From the NCBI GenBank assembly GCA_964630235.1, contig CAZVUO010000004.1, forward strand, positions 248,001-312,000: DNA of 64,000 nucleotides, in the 5' to 3' direction. This stretch comes from JBFLYH01 sp964630235 (GTDB taxonomy: Bacteria; Oederibacteriota; JAAXVQ01; JAUVAV01). The notes beneath the pieces were generated by a model that saw nothing but the letters and a program-made list of their open reading frames with translations, made no database searches and had not been told where the DNA came from. Made by a program: the position numbers and the translations under genes. Positions 1-8,201 of the stretch are shown piece by piece. The number at the start of each line of letters is the position of its first letter. Position 1 is the first letter of the stretch.

Positions 1-627
1 GAACAGCCAGGTCACCAGGGACCAGGTCTCCTTGGGGTCCCAGGACCAGTACGAGCCCCAGGCGGTCTTCGCCCAGATGGACCCGGTGACGATCCCCAGG
101 GTGAGGAGCCAGAACCCCAGGGCCATCATCCGGTAATTGAACGCGTCCACCGGAGCCTGGCGGCCGGCCAGGAGCACGATGCCGCCGATGCAGGCCAGCA
201 AGAACGCGGCGTAGCCGAGCATGACCGTGGTAACGTGCACGATCAGCCAGTTGGACTGCAGGGCCGGGACCAGGGGTTTGATCGAGCGGTCCAAGAGCGA
301 AGCGCCGGCCAGGGTGAGGGCCGCGGCCAAGCCGACCCAAAAGGCCAGGCGGCCGGCCACAGGACGCGAGGTCCAGACGAAGAACAGGAAGATGCCCACG
401 CTGGCCCACACCAGGAAGAGCATGGACTCGTATTGGTTGCTCAGGGGCGGCCGGCCCGCGGCCTGCCAGCGAAGGATGATGTGCAGGGTATGCAGCAACC
501 ACGCCAGGGCCAGCGGCCCGAGCGTGACGGCCAGCCGGCCGGTCTTGGTCAGCACCTTGTCCACCAGCCCGGCGCCGAACGCGAGGAAATACAGCCCGAA
601 AGTAAGGTTCAAGGTCAGGTCCAGCAT
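1..627 (-). CDS. ccsA: Cytochrome c biogenesis protein CcsA/ResC family (C-terminus cut by window edge)
   Basis: Multi-spanning membrane protein that with ResB forms the system II synthase attaching haem to apocytochrome c outside the membrane. The 209 visible residues contain about six hydrophobic segments, a conserved His at about 131 and, at residues 190-203, the tryptophan-rich WWD haem-handling motif (WGSYWSWDPKETWS), which is diagnostic of the CcsA/CcmC/CcmF superfamily. The ATG at 627 lies two bases beyond the resB stop, so the two genes are co-transcribed. The reading frame is open to base 1, and the last membrane segments lie outside the window. CcmF is unlikely because the partner is ResB and the N-terminus is short. 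Confidence 0.93.
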   Translation of the reverse strand, partial: MLDLTLNLTFGLYFLAFGAGLVDKVLTKTGRLAVTLGPLALAWLLHTLHIILRWQAAGRPPLSNQYESMLFLVWASVGIFLFFVWTSRPVAGRLAFWVGLAAALTLAGASLLDRSIKPLVPALQSNWLIVHVTTVMLGYAAFLLACIGGIVLLAGRQAPVDAFNYRMMALGFWLLTLGIVTGSIWAKTAWGSYWSWDPKETWSLVTWLF

Positions 628-629
628 GG

Positions 630-1592
630 TCAGCTCCTTTGCGGTTCCCGCAGGAAGGTCCAGCCCAGGCCAGCGAGCAGCAGCGCGAAGCCGGCGATCA
701 CCGCGTACTGGCCAGGGTCCCGGGAGACCTGCAGAATAGATATCTTCAGGTTCTCCTGGTCATAGCCTGATTGGTAGAAGGTCCAGCCTTGCCAGGTGCC
801 CGGCTGGTTGACGCGGAGGGTCCGTTCCGCCAGGACGCGGCCTTGTTCCAGGAACACCAGGTCGCTCTCGAACTGCCGGATGCGGCCAGGCCTGAACTCG
901 TAGGCCAGCAGCACCTCGCTCTTGGCCTGGGTCTGGTGCACGTCCGGGTACCGGGCGAACAGGAACTGGCGCGCCAAGGTCTTGCCGTCGTCCACCAGCA
1001 CTTCCAGGCAGGGGTTCTCCGGCGCATCGTTGCGCGAGGCCGGCCCGGCCGTGTTCATCACGAAATTGGGATAATACCGGTACGGCGTCACGGTCAGGCC
1101 GAATTCAGGGAACGTCGCGCTTTGCCCCACGGCCACGCTTCTGCTGACCGTTCTCCCGTCGCTGCGGCGCTGGGCGTAGAGCCAATGCTGGTCAGGCTCC
1201 CAATACTGGATCCGGAAGGCTTTGAGCTGGACCTGGAACGGGAGCGGCCTTTCCTGGTCCTGGTCGCTCACATAAGCGGCCTGCTGCTGTCCGATCTCCA
1301 GGGCCATGAACCCGCGCTGGCCGAGCAGGCCATGGAACAGGCCGCTGGCCAGGATCACCAGCACGGCCAGGTGGGTGAGGAAAATGCCAGGCTTGCGCGC
1401 GATGGTCTGCCAGCGTTTGGCCGTGCAGGCCGCCAAATTGAGGGCCAAGAGCCCCAGCGCCGCCTGGAACGGCCAGCTGGCGAACACCGGATATTGCAGC
1501 CACAGCCCGCCGACCACGCTGGCGGCCAGGAGCAGGCTCGCGGAGATGAAGAAAAAGGTGACGGATGAAACGAGATCGACGAGTCTTTTCAT
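630..1592 (-). CDS. resB: ResB-like cytochrome c biogenesis protein
   Basis: Second subunit of the system II cytochrome c maturation complex; it holds the reduced apocytochrome next to the CcsA haem channel. The 320-residue product has three N-terminal membrane segments (about residues 5-35, 45-60, 70-95), a long extracytoplasmic middle part and a final segment near residue 300, the usual ResB layout. The C-terminal stretch with GTWQGWTFYQSGYD followed by ILQVSRDPG is typical of the family. The ATG at 1592 is chosen because GAGGAGCG precedes it and because it overlaps the upstream stop (ATGA). An in-frame extension to 1775 exists but would run deep into the upstream gene. At 320 residues it belongs to the short ResB class. 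Confidence 0.9.
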   Translation of the reverse strand: MKRLVDLVSSVTFFFISASLLLAASVVGGLWLQYPVFASWPFQAALGLLALNLAACTAKRWQTIARKPGIFLTHLAVLVILASGLFHGLLGQRGFMALEIGQQQAAYVSDQDQERPLPFQVQLKAFRIQYWEPDQHWLYAQRRSDGRTVSRSVAVGQSATFPEFGLTVTPYRYYPNFVMNTAGPASRNDAPENPCLEVLVDDGKTLARQFLFARYPDVHQTQAKSEVLLAYEFRPGRIRQFESDLVFLEQGRVLAERTLRVNQPGTWQGWTFYQSGYDQENLKISILQVSRDPGQYAVIAGFALLLAGLGWTFLREPQRS

Positions 1593-2713
1593 ACGCTCCT
1601 CGGGTTCCTCCGCCGCGCGGTCCGCAAGCTGGCCCAGGCCTTTCTCAGCACTAAACCGCCCAGGGCCACGGCCAGGATAAAAAGTCTTTCCATGCTGGTC
1701 GGGTTCAACGACCAGCCATGGCGGAAGTGTCGGTAGGTCCCGGCATATTCGTGGTAGGCATGGAGCGCCAGCCACGTGACCAGCTGCTGGATGGGCCAGT
1801 TGCGGCCAGGCCGGCGTTCGCGGTCAGCGAGTTCCAGTCGCTGGCCCGCCTTCGGCGCCTGCGGATCCTGCCAATCCCACTCCCCCACCAGACGCCGGAC
1901 CTTAGCCAGCACAGTGCGTTTCTGACCGCAGCGAGACGCCAGGCGGTTCAGGGCGTTCTCATACTGCACGTGCCAGTTGCCGTTGTAGCCGGCCGCGTGA
2001 TGCGGGATGCTGGCGTCCTGCACGGCATGCATGACCGGCCCCAGATTCTCGATCCGGTCCGGCCGGCGCCGCCACCGGCCCCACCAGTACCGGGCCAGGT
2101 TGTCCAGGGGCATGAACACGCTGTACGGCACGCCGCGCCCCTTTTGCCCCCGCCGTTCGGTCAGGGGGAACCGCGCCGCCAGTTCCTTCCGCTTGCCCGG
2201 ATACCGCCCCAGGTCTCCCGGAAAAGAATAGCGCTCCAAAGCAGGCGAACAGTTGCGGTACCATTTGCGGCCAGGGGCGTGCACATACTCGTCATTCAGC
2301 CAATAGTGGATCCCCTCGTCCACCTTGAATCCGGTCAGGCGGGCGAAAATGTACTGCCAGCGGCCGGCCACTTCGCTGGCCGCCTGATACTGCTCGCCCC
2401 GCGCCGATCCCCGGCCATAACTGTAGCCGTCATAATCGTCAAAGCGTCCCGGACCTTTTTTGATGTCAATGAAATGATTGAACGCGGTGAGGGTGCGCCG
2501 GTCCAGCACGTGGTGGGCCTGGTCGTTCAGCTTGCCCGGCTCGCGGCGATGGGGATCGTCCCGCCCGAAGTTCACGTCCACGAATTCCAGGTCCTGGAAA
2601 AAATCCGTGGCTTCGCTGGCCCGGGCCAGCCGCTCCGCGAACGCGCGTCCCACTTGCAGGCCGGACAGGCGGCAGGACAGGTGGGTGGCCAGCAGGTGGG
2701 ATTTCTCGTTCAT
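1589..2713 (-). CDS. Zinc-dependent phospholipase C / S1-P1 nuclease-like protein
   Basis: Predicted metallohydrolase of 374 residues. The supporting signature is VMHAVQDASIPHHA followed about six residues later by NWHVQYE, which fits the H-x3-D-x3-P-x-H ... H-x3-E metal-binding pattern of bacterial zinc phospholipase C and S1/P1 nucleases. Family members normally carry a signal peptide and begin the mature chain with Trp; neither is seen here. Instead a single hydrophobic stretch (MERLFILAVALGGLVL) lies near the C-terminus and could be a membrane anchor. The gene overlaps both neighbours by four bases (ATGA), between a glycosyltransferase and resB. The substrate is unknown; a role on envelope lipids is inferred only from context. 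Confidence 0.62.
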   Translation of the reverse strand: MNEKSHLLATHLSCRLSGLQVGRAFAERLARASEATDFFQDLEFVDVNFGRDDPHRREPGKLNDQAHHVLDRRTLTAFNHFIDIKKGPGRFDDYDGYSYGRGSARGEQYQAASEVAGRWQYIFARLTGFKVDEGIHYWLNDEYVHAPGRKWYRNCSPALERYSFPGDLGRYPGKRKELAARFPLTERRGQKGRGVPYSVFMPLDNLARYWWGRWRRRPDRIENLGPVMHAVQDASIPHHAAGYNGNWHVQYENALNRLASRCGQKRTVLAKVRRLVGEWDWQDPQAPKAGQRLELADRERRPGRNWPIQQLVTWLALHAYHEYAGTYRHFRHGWSLNPTSMERLFILAVALGGLVLRKAWASLRTARRRNPRSV

Positions 2714-3477
2714 GCCGGCCGCCCGCGGTCCCGTTCCAGTTCCCAGTGCTTGGCGTGCTTGACCAGCGTATTGAGGGCCGAGAGGCCGCACAGCGCCAGC
2801 CCCGGGAACCCGTCCAGCCAGCCTGCCTGGAGAAGATACATTTTTTTAAAGGTCCAGACGGGATCGAACAGCAGGCGCGCCAGCGAGAACCGTTTGCCCC
2901 GGGCCTGGCGTTCCCGCGCCGCCAGCGTCGTGTAGGTATTCATGCGGTCCAGGTAGTCCCACACGGTCCGGTAGGTGAAATGCTCGAGATGGTGCTGCAG
3001 GCGTCCGATCGTCCCGCGGACCTTCAAGGCTTCGTGCACCTGTTTGGTCTCAAATTGGCCGCTTCCGGCCTGGAACAGCCGCAGCTGCCAGTCCGGGCTC
3101 CAACCGCAGTGCCGGATCCGGTGGCCGAGAAAATAATTGCGCCGGGAGACGGCGAATCCCGCCAGGAGCGGCTTTTCGACCAGGGCCATGCGGATCTCCC
3201 GCGCCAGCTCCGGCGTGACGATCTCGTCCGCGTCCACGGACAGGACCCAGCCTTCCCGCACCTCGGCGATCAATCGGTTTTTGGTCCGGCCATATCCTTC
3301 CCAGGCCACGCGCCTGACCTCCGCGCCCGCGGCCTGGGCCTTGGCCGCCGTATCGTCCCTGGAGCCGTTCTCCGCCACCACCACCCGGTCGCAGAAGCTC
3401 AGGGCTTGCACGCAGGCGCCGATGGTGGCACCGGCATCGCGCGCGATGATCAGGGCGGTGATCTGGGGTTCGGTCAT
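2710..3477 (-). CDS. Glycosyltransferase family 2 (LPS core glucosyltransferase-like)
   Basis: Cytoplasmic GT-A fold glycosyltransferase of 255 residues. The N-terminal strand ITALIIARDAGATIG is typical of GT2, the ENGSRDDT segment corresponds to the nucleotide-binding loop, and VLSVDADEIV holds the DxD metal site. The later GWSPDWQLRLF and VHEALKV stretches resemble the WaaE/KdtX-type LPS core transferases that use small donor sugars. Its place directly after a heptosyltransferase, with a 4-base overlap (ATGA) on each side, supports a role in the LPS core. The ATG at 3477 is used because the longer in-frame extension would lie inside the previous gene. Exact donor and acceptor cannot be told. 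Confidence 0.85.
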   Translation of the reverse strand: MTEPQITALIIARDAGATIGACVQALSFCDRVVVAENGSRDDTAAKAQAAGAEVRRVAWEGYGRTKNRLIAEVREGWVLSVDADEIVTPELAREIRMALVEKPLLAGFAVSRRNYFLGHRIRHCGWSPDWQLRLFQAGSGQFETKQVHEALKVRGTIGRLQHHLEHFTYRTVWDYLDRMNTYTTLAARERQARGKRFSLARLLFDPVWTFKKMYLLQAGWLDGFPGLALCGLSALNTLVKHAKHWELERDRGRPA

Positions 3478-4535
3478 GTCAGCCCGCTGCGTTTGGTCAG
3501 GGGTTGTGCGGCCAGCAGCTCGCGGCCAGCGGCGACAGCCTGCTCGGGCGTGGTCTGGCGGAGACAGCGGTGGTGTCCCAGCGGACAGCGGTTGCCGCCG
3601 TGCAGACTGCAGGGCCGGCACGGCAAGTCCTGTTCCAGCACCCGGCAGCGCGGGTGCGTAAGCGGCGCGAAGCCAAACGCCGACACCGTGGGCCCGAAGA
3701 TGGCCACGGCCGCCGTGCCCGCGGCCAAGCCCAGGTGCAGGGGCCCGGAATCATTGGTCAGCAGGACTTCGGCCTTGGACAGCACGGCCGCCAGGGTCGG
3801 CAAAGTGGTCACTCCGGCCAGGGACACGGCCCGGCTGCCGCAAGCTTGCGCCAGGGACTCGCAGGTCTTGCGCTCGGCGGCCGAGCCGATGAAAACCGGG
3901 ACCAGGCCGAGGTCGCCGTGCAGCAACTGCGCCGCGCGGGTAAAATACTCCGCGGGCCATTGCTTGGCCGGCCAGGCCGCCCCGGGAGCCAGCACGGCGA
4001 AGCGCTCCTGCGGCGCGAGCTTGGCGCCCCGGAGAATTTGTTCGGCCGCGGCTGTCACCCACTCCGGCAGCGCCAGCTTGGGCTGAAGCGCGGAGGCCGC
4101 GACTCCGGCCCTGCGGGCCGCGGACGCGTACCACTCGGTCACCTGCTGTCCGGGCGCGAGCCACTCCCAGGCATGCCAGGGCATGGTCCTGCCGCCGGGG
4201 CGCACGAGCAGGCGCCGCGCCACGGGATGCTTGTCGTAACGGATCCGCTGGCCCGCCTGCGCGCGGCGGCCCAAGCGCCGGCTGCGCGGCGTGTCGTGCA
4301 GGTCCAGAATCAGCGCGTAGCGCGGTTCCAGGTCCGCGGGCGCGGACAGAACCCGCTTCGCGCCCGGCAGCAGTTTGCCCAGCGCGACGTATTCGTATTT
4401 GACAAACAGGTCCACGTCAAATCCCGACCGTTCGAGCTGCGCCAGCACGGGCTGGGTCAGCACAATATCGCCCAGCGAACTGAGCCGGATGACCAGCGCG
4501 CGCGGACGGAGCGCCGCAGGGGATGGTTGACTCAC
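3474..4535 (-). CDS. Glycosyltransferase family 9 (LPS heptosyltransferase)
   Basis: GT-B enzyme that adds heptose (ADP-heptose donor in characterised members) to the LPS inner core on the cytoplasmic face. The 353 residues begin with ALVIRLSSLGDIVLTQPVL, the GT9 N-terminal signature, and the C-terminal donor domain has LLTNDSGPLHLGLAAGT and FGPTVSAFGFAP, both typical of WaaC/WaaF. A Cys-rich tail (CRPCSLHGGNRCPLGHHRC) is also common in WaaF-like proteins. The start is taken as GTG at 4535, which overlaps the lpxK stop (GTGA) and gives a normal N-terminus. Which heptose position it adds is not decided. Confidence 0.9.
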   Translation of the reverse strand: MSQPSPAALRPRALVIRLSSLGDIVLTQPVLAQLERSGFDVDLFVKYEYVALGKLLPGAKRVLSAPADLEPRYALILDLHDTPRSRRLGRRAQAGQRIRYDKHPVARRLLVRPGGRTMPWHAWEWLAPGQQVTEWYASAARRAGVAASALQPKLALPEWVTAAAEQILRGAKLAPQERFAVLAPGAAWPAKQWPAEYFTRAAQLLHGDLGLVPVFIGSAAERKTCESLAQACGSRAVSLAGVTTLPTLAAVLSKAEVLLTNDSGPLHLGLAAGTAAVAIFGPTVSAFGFAPLTHPRCRVLEQDLPCRPCSLHGGNRCPLGHHRCLRQTTPEQAVAAGRELLAAQPLTKRSGLT

Positions 4536-5560
4536 GCCGTTCCCTCCAGGGTTTTTTCCAGCCAGGCCTGCCAGGAGACCGCAGATGGTCCGATCTCCAG
4601 GCGCACCTCCAATACCCAGCCCGCCATCTTCACGCCCGGCACCGCGGCCAGCCGCACGGCGTCCTTGGCCGTGGTCACGATCCTGGACTGCAGGGCCGTG
4701 GCGTGCGCCAGCAGGCGCCGGCAGTCCGCGGGACCAAACCAGTGATGGTCCCTGAAAACGAAGTGGCCGGTAACCTCGGCGTGCAGGGTTTCCAGGGTTT
4801 TGAGGAACGCCCCGGGACGCGCGATGCCGCTGACCGCCAGGACCCGGCTGTTGCCCAACGCCGCCAACGGCAGCTCCGCGCCCGTGGCCAGGTCCCGCAG
4901 GCGGCTGGGAACATGCCGCGATTGCCACACCATCAGGTCCGGCAGCCAGCGCTTCAGGTCCGCGAGCAGGGGCGCCGGGTCCTGCTGGTCGCAGCGCGTC
5001 AAGAGCACGGCGCCGGCTTCACGCAGACCGGCCGCGGGTTCGCGCAAACGGCCGGCGGGCAGCAAGTGTCCGCCGCCGAAGGGGTCGGTCACGTCGAGCA
5101 GCACCAGGTCCGCGTCGCGGTGGATCTGGTCGCGCCGCTGAAATCCATCGTCCAGAACCGCGGACCTGCAGCCCAGCTGTTCGCGGGCCAGGCGGGCGGT
5201 GGCGGACCGGTCCGCGCCCACCACCACGGCCACGCCGGGCAGGCGCCGGGCCAGAAGATAGGGTTCGTCGCCCGCGGCCGCGACGCTGACCAGCGGCCCT
5301 TCGCCCCGGGAAACCACGAGCACGCGTTCGCGGCTGCGGCGGCCGTAGCCGCGGGACAGCACCGCGGGCCGTAAGCCGCGTTCAGCCAGCCAGGCCGCGA
5401 TCAAGGCGACCGCTTCGGTCTTGCCTGTTCCGCCCACGGTCAGGTTCCCCACCGAGACCGTGGGCATGCCCAGGCGCAAGGCCGGCCGGCGCCGCAGCCA
5501 GGCGCGGCGCGCCTGCACGCCCAGGCCGTAAAGCCAGCTGAACGGGCAGAGGCTTACCAT
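4532..5560 (-). CDS. lpxK: Tetraacyldisaccharide 4'-kinase
   Basis: Phosphorylates the 4' position of tetraacyldisaccharide 1-phosphate to make lipid IVA, on the inner face of the cytoplasmic membrane. The P-loop lies near residue 40 in VSVGNLTVGGTGKT, with the following SRGYGRRS and the DDGFQ motif (residues about 140), both diagnostic of LpxK. About 342 residues, close to the usual size. The ATG at 5560 overlaps the kdtA stop by seven bases; a TTG three codons upstream is possible but less likely. It stands between kdtA and the heptosyltransferase, so lipid A and core steps are encoded in consecutive genes. Confidence 0.95.
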   Translation of the reverse strand: MVSLCPFSWLYGLGVQARRAWLRRRPALRLGMPTVSVGNLTVGGTGKTEAVALIAAWLAERGLRPAVLSRGYGRRSRERVLVVSRGEGPLVSVAAAGDEPYLLARRLPGVAVVVGADRSATARLAREQLGCRSAVLDDGFQRRDQIHRDADLVLLDVTDPFGGGHLLPAGRLREPAAGLREAGAVLLTRCDQQDPAPLLADLKRWLPDLMVWQSRHVPSRLRDLATGAELPLAALGNSRVLAVSGIARPGAFLKTLETLHAEVTGHFVFRDHHWFGPADCRRLLAHATALQSRIVTTAKDAVRLAAVPGVKMAGWVLEVRLEIGPSAVSWQAWLEKTLEGTA

Positions 5561-6936
5561 TCGGGCCAATCGTCCGGCAGTTTTTCAACGGGCGCCGGCC
5601 GGGGCGCCTGGGCCAGGGAGTCCTGGCGCCAGCGCCGCACCTCGCCGGCCCACTGTTTGATCAGCATCAGTTTCTGCAGCAGTTCCACGGTCTCCACGGC
5701 CGCGCCCTGCGCCGAGGCCACGGTCTGCCGGGCAAGTTTTCCCCGGCGCTTGGCTTCCTGGGGATGGGCCATCAACTGGATCACAGCCTGGGCCAGCTCC
5801 GGGGCCTGGTTCACGACCTGGGCGCCGCCGGAGGCGACCAGCGCGGCGGCCGACTGGGCAAAATGCTCGGTGTGCGGACCCAGCAGCACGGGCACGCCCC
5901 AGGCCGCGGGTTCCAGCGGGTTGTGACCGCCAAACGGCATCAGGCTCCCGCCCACGAACGCCACCGTACCCAGCCCGTACAGTTTGGCCAGCTCGCCCAT
6001 GCTGTCCACCAGGATCACCGGAAAATTCAGAAGTTCCTTGGACACGCGGGAACGCAGGGCATAGGCCAGTCGCTTCTCGCCCAGAAGGCGCTGGACCTCC
6101 CGCACGCGGTCCAGGTGCCGGACGGCCAGGACCAGCAGGGCCGAGGGCTGGCTGCGTAACACCGTTTGGAACGCCTCGAGCACGATCTCTTCTTCGCCGG
6201 GCCGGGTGCTGCCGGCCACCCACACCGGCCGCTCCGGGTCCAGGCGCAGTTCGGCGCGCAGGGGCGCGAGGTCCGCTTCCGCCGGGACATCGGCCTTGAC
6301 GTTCCCGATCACTTTGGTGCGCTGCGGGTTGGCGCCCAGGGCTTGATAGCGTTCCTGGTCCTTTTCCGTCTGCACGGCCAGCAGGTCAAAGCGCTCAAGC
6401 AGCCGGCGCAGCAGAGGCCTGAGATGACGATAGCGCCGGAAACTGCGTTCGGACATGCGGCCGTTGATCAGGGCCAATTGGCTGCCCTGGCGTTTGGCCC
6501 GCCGCACGAAATTGGGCCACAATTCGGTCTCCGCGATGGCCACCAGCTGAGGCTCGGCCAGGCGCAAGCTGCGGCGCACGGCGCCGGGAAAGTCCAGGGG
6601 CATGAGCAGGATCGCGGCCGCGAAGGGGATCTGGCGCCGGGCCTGCTCCAGCCCGCTCTGGGTCATGGTCGAAATGATGAGGCTCAGCTGCGGATCCCGT
6701 TCATGCAGGAGTTGCGCCACCGGCGCGATGGCCGAGACTTCGCCCACGCTGGCCGCGTGCAGCCATACCCGCGGCCTGGGCGCGGCCTGGATGACCTCGC
6801 GCAAGGCCTTGGGCAGGAAACCCAGGCGCTGGCCAACTCCCCGGCCGAGCCGGGGGCGGATGGCCAGGGCCGCCAGCCAGACCGGCAGGCCCAGGAGCCC
6901 GACAAGCGGCAGCAGCAGGTTATAGAGCAGATACAC
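5554..6936 (-). CDS. waaA: 3-deoxy-D-manno-octulosonic acid (Kdo) transferase
   Basis: Transfers Kdo from CMP-Kdo to lipid IVA (also called KdtA). The product has an N-terminal membrane anchor (YLLYNLLLPLVGLLGLPVWL), then WLHAASVGEV, TQSG, ETELWPN, VIGNVKADV and the C-terminal GGHNPLEPAAWGVPVLLGPHT, all hallmarks of WaaA. I choose the GTG at 6936 because GGAAGGGA sits just before it and it places the anchor at the N-terminus; upstream codons run through a palindromic spacer. Length about 460 residues, slightly longer than typical, the excess being a Pro/Arg-rich C-terminal tail. It is not possible to say whether it adds one or two Kdo units. Confidence 0.95.
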   Translation of the reverse strand: MYLLYNLLLPLVGLLGLPVWLAALAIRPRLGRGVGQRLGFLPKALREVIQAAPRPRVWLHAASVGEVSAIAPVAQLLHERDPQLSLIISTMTQSGLEQARRQIPFAAAILLMPLDFPGAVRRSLRLAEPQLVAIAETELWPNFVRRAKRQGSQLALINGRMSERSFRRYRHLRPLLRRLLERFDLLAVQTEKDQERYQALGANPQRTKVIGNVKADVPAEADLAPLRAELRLDPERPVWVAGSTRPGEEEIVLEAFQTVLRSQPSALLVLAVRHLDRVREVQRLLGEKRLAYALRSRVSKELLNFPVILVDSMGELAKLYGLGTVAFVGGSLMPFGGHNPLEPAAWGVPVLLGPHTEHFAQSAAALVASGGAQVVNQAPELAQAVIQLMAHPQEAKRRGKLARQTVASAQGAAVETVELLQKLMLIKQWAGEVRRWRQDSLAQAPRPAPVEKLPDDWPEW

Positions 6937-6969
6937 AGAGGTCCCTTCCGTGTTGATCGGATTGCGCAG

Positions 6970-7035
6970 GGGCGGCCCCGCGGGGCCGCCCTTCACTGTC
7001 CCGTTGCCGTGCCGGACAGCCACGCAAGGCTGTCC
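6970..7035. repeat. Two consecutive palindromes between lpxB and waaA
   Basis: The 99-base gap between lpxB and waaA holds a perfect 22-base GC palindrome (6970-6991, half-site GGGCGGCCCCG) and a second hairpin with 8-base arms GGACAGCC/GGCTGTCC (7014-7021 and 7028-7035, 6-base loop) followed by CTACGA. There is no T-run, so a factor-independent terminator is unlikely. The trailing CCCTACGA also follows the palindrome at 10636-10665, which suggests a dispersed repeat family. Confidence 0.7.
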
Positions 7036-8199
7036 CTACGACGGAATTTTCGTTTCGTCGCGGCGGGATAAAAAATCCAAAATCTCCCCGGCCGCGCGCT
7101 CCGCGGCGCCAGGCCCGCCCAGACGCTGGCGCACGCCGGCCCAGGCTTGGCGCTGGCCCTCGGCCGCGGCCGGATCGGTCAGCAGGCTGACCGCGGCCTC
7201 GTAGACCGCGTCAGCCGTGAATTCCTGCTGCAGAAATTCCGGCGCGACCTTTCGTCCCGCCACCAAATTGGCCAGCCCAAAGTAGGGGAGCTTGACGAAT
7301 TGCCGGGCGAGCCAGTAACTCAGCGCCTGCATGCGGTACACGATCAGCTGGGGCGTGCCCAAGATCGCGGTTTCGAGGGTGGCGGTTCCGGAGGATACGA
7401 TGGCCAGGTCCGCTGCCGCCCGGCCGGCAAAGAGCCGGTCCCGCAGCAGAAACGCCTCGCAGCCGGCCGCGGCCAGGAGCGCAGTGACGCGGTCCGCGGA
7501 CACGGTCCGTGCCAGGGGCAGGATCAGGCGGCAGCCGGGGAAACGCCGCGTCAAGCGCCGTCCGACTTCCGCGAGGGTGGGCAGCAGGAACTCGATCTCC
7601 TGGCTGCGGCTGCCAGGCAGGAGCGCGACCAGGGGCCCGCTGGCCGGACCGAGCAGATCCTTCCGCACTTGCTTCGGGTCCGCCTCCAGGTGGACCTGGT
7701 CCAGCAGGGGGTTTCCCACGTACGTGACCGGGACCTGCGCCTGTTGGTAGAGCGGTTCCTCGAAAGGCAGGATCACGAGCATGCGGTTGACGAACCGGCG
7801 CAGGGTCTTGATCCGGCCGCGGCGCCAGGCCCAGACCTGCGGGCTGATGTAGTAGAAGACCGGGATGCCCAAGGCCTTGGCCCTGGCGCCGATGCGGAAA
7901 TTGAGGTCCGGCAGATCAATCAGCACCACGGCGTCCGGATGTTCTTTTTCCAGCAGGCCGCGGGCGCAGCGCAAGGCGGCCAGGAAGGAACCGAGCTTGC
8001 GCAAAGCCTCGGTGATGCCGATCACCGCGTGCGACACCAGGTCAAAAACCACGGTGGCGCCGGCCTGGCGCAGCCGTTCGCCGCCCAGGGCCAGGACCCG
8101 CAGGTCCGGCCGGCGCCGGAGCAGCGCGGCCACGACGTCCGCGGCGTGCTGGTCGCCCGAGGCTTCTCCGGCCACGACGAGGATCTTGGGCGCGGCCAC
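7036..8199 (-). CDS. lpxB: Lipid-A-disaccharide synthase
   Basis: GT19 enzyme that condenses UDP-2,3-diacylglucosamine with lipid X to form the lipid A disaccharide. The start ILVVAGEASGDQHAADVVAAL is the family signature; FYYISPQVWAWR (residues about 115), VALLPGSRSQEIEFLLPTL and VSSGTATLE in the C-terminal half are also conserved. 387 residues matches the family. The start is GTG at 8199, two bases after the upstream stop, so it is translated together with the oxidoreductase gene. A 99-base spacer with palindromes separates it from waaA downstream. Confidence 0.96.
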   Translation of the reverse strand: MAAPKILVVAGEASGDQHAADVVAALLRRRPDLRVLALGGERLRQAGATVVFDLVSHAVIGITEALRKLGSFLAALRCARGLLEKEHPDAVVLIDLPDLNFRIGARAKALGIPVFYYISPQVWAWRRGRIKTLRRFVNRMLVILPFEEPLYQQAQVPVTYVGNPLLDQVHLEADPKQVRKDLLGPASGPLVALLPGSRSQEIEFLLPTLAEVGRRLTRRFPGCRLILPLARTVSADRVTALLAAAGCEAFLLRDRLFAGRAAADLAIVSSGTATLETAILGTPQLIVYRMQALSYWLARQFVKLPYFGLANLVAGRKVAPEFLQQEFTADAVYEAAVSLLTDPAAAEGQRQAWAGVRQRLGGPGAAERAAGEILDFLSRRDETKIPS

Positions 8200-8201
8200 G
8201 G

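Noticed and set aside
221..765. Two overlapping plus-strand frames opposite ccsA
   Set aside because: They are shadows of the ccsA coding strand, which shows an unmistakable haem-handling motif.
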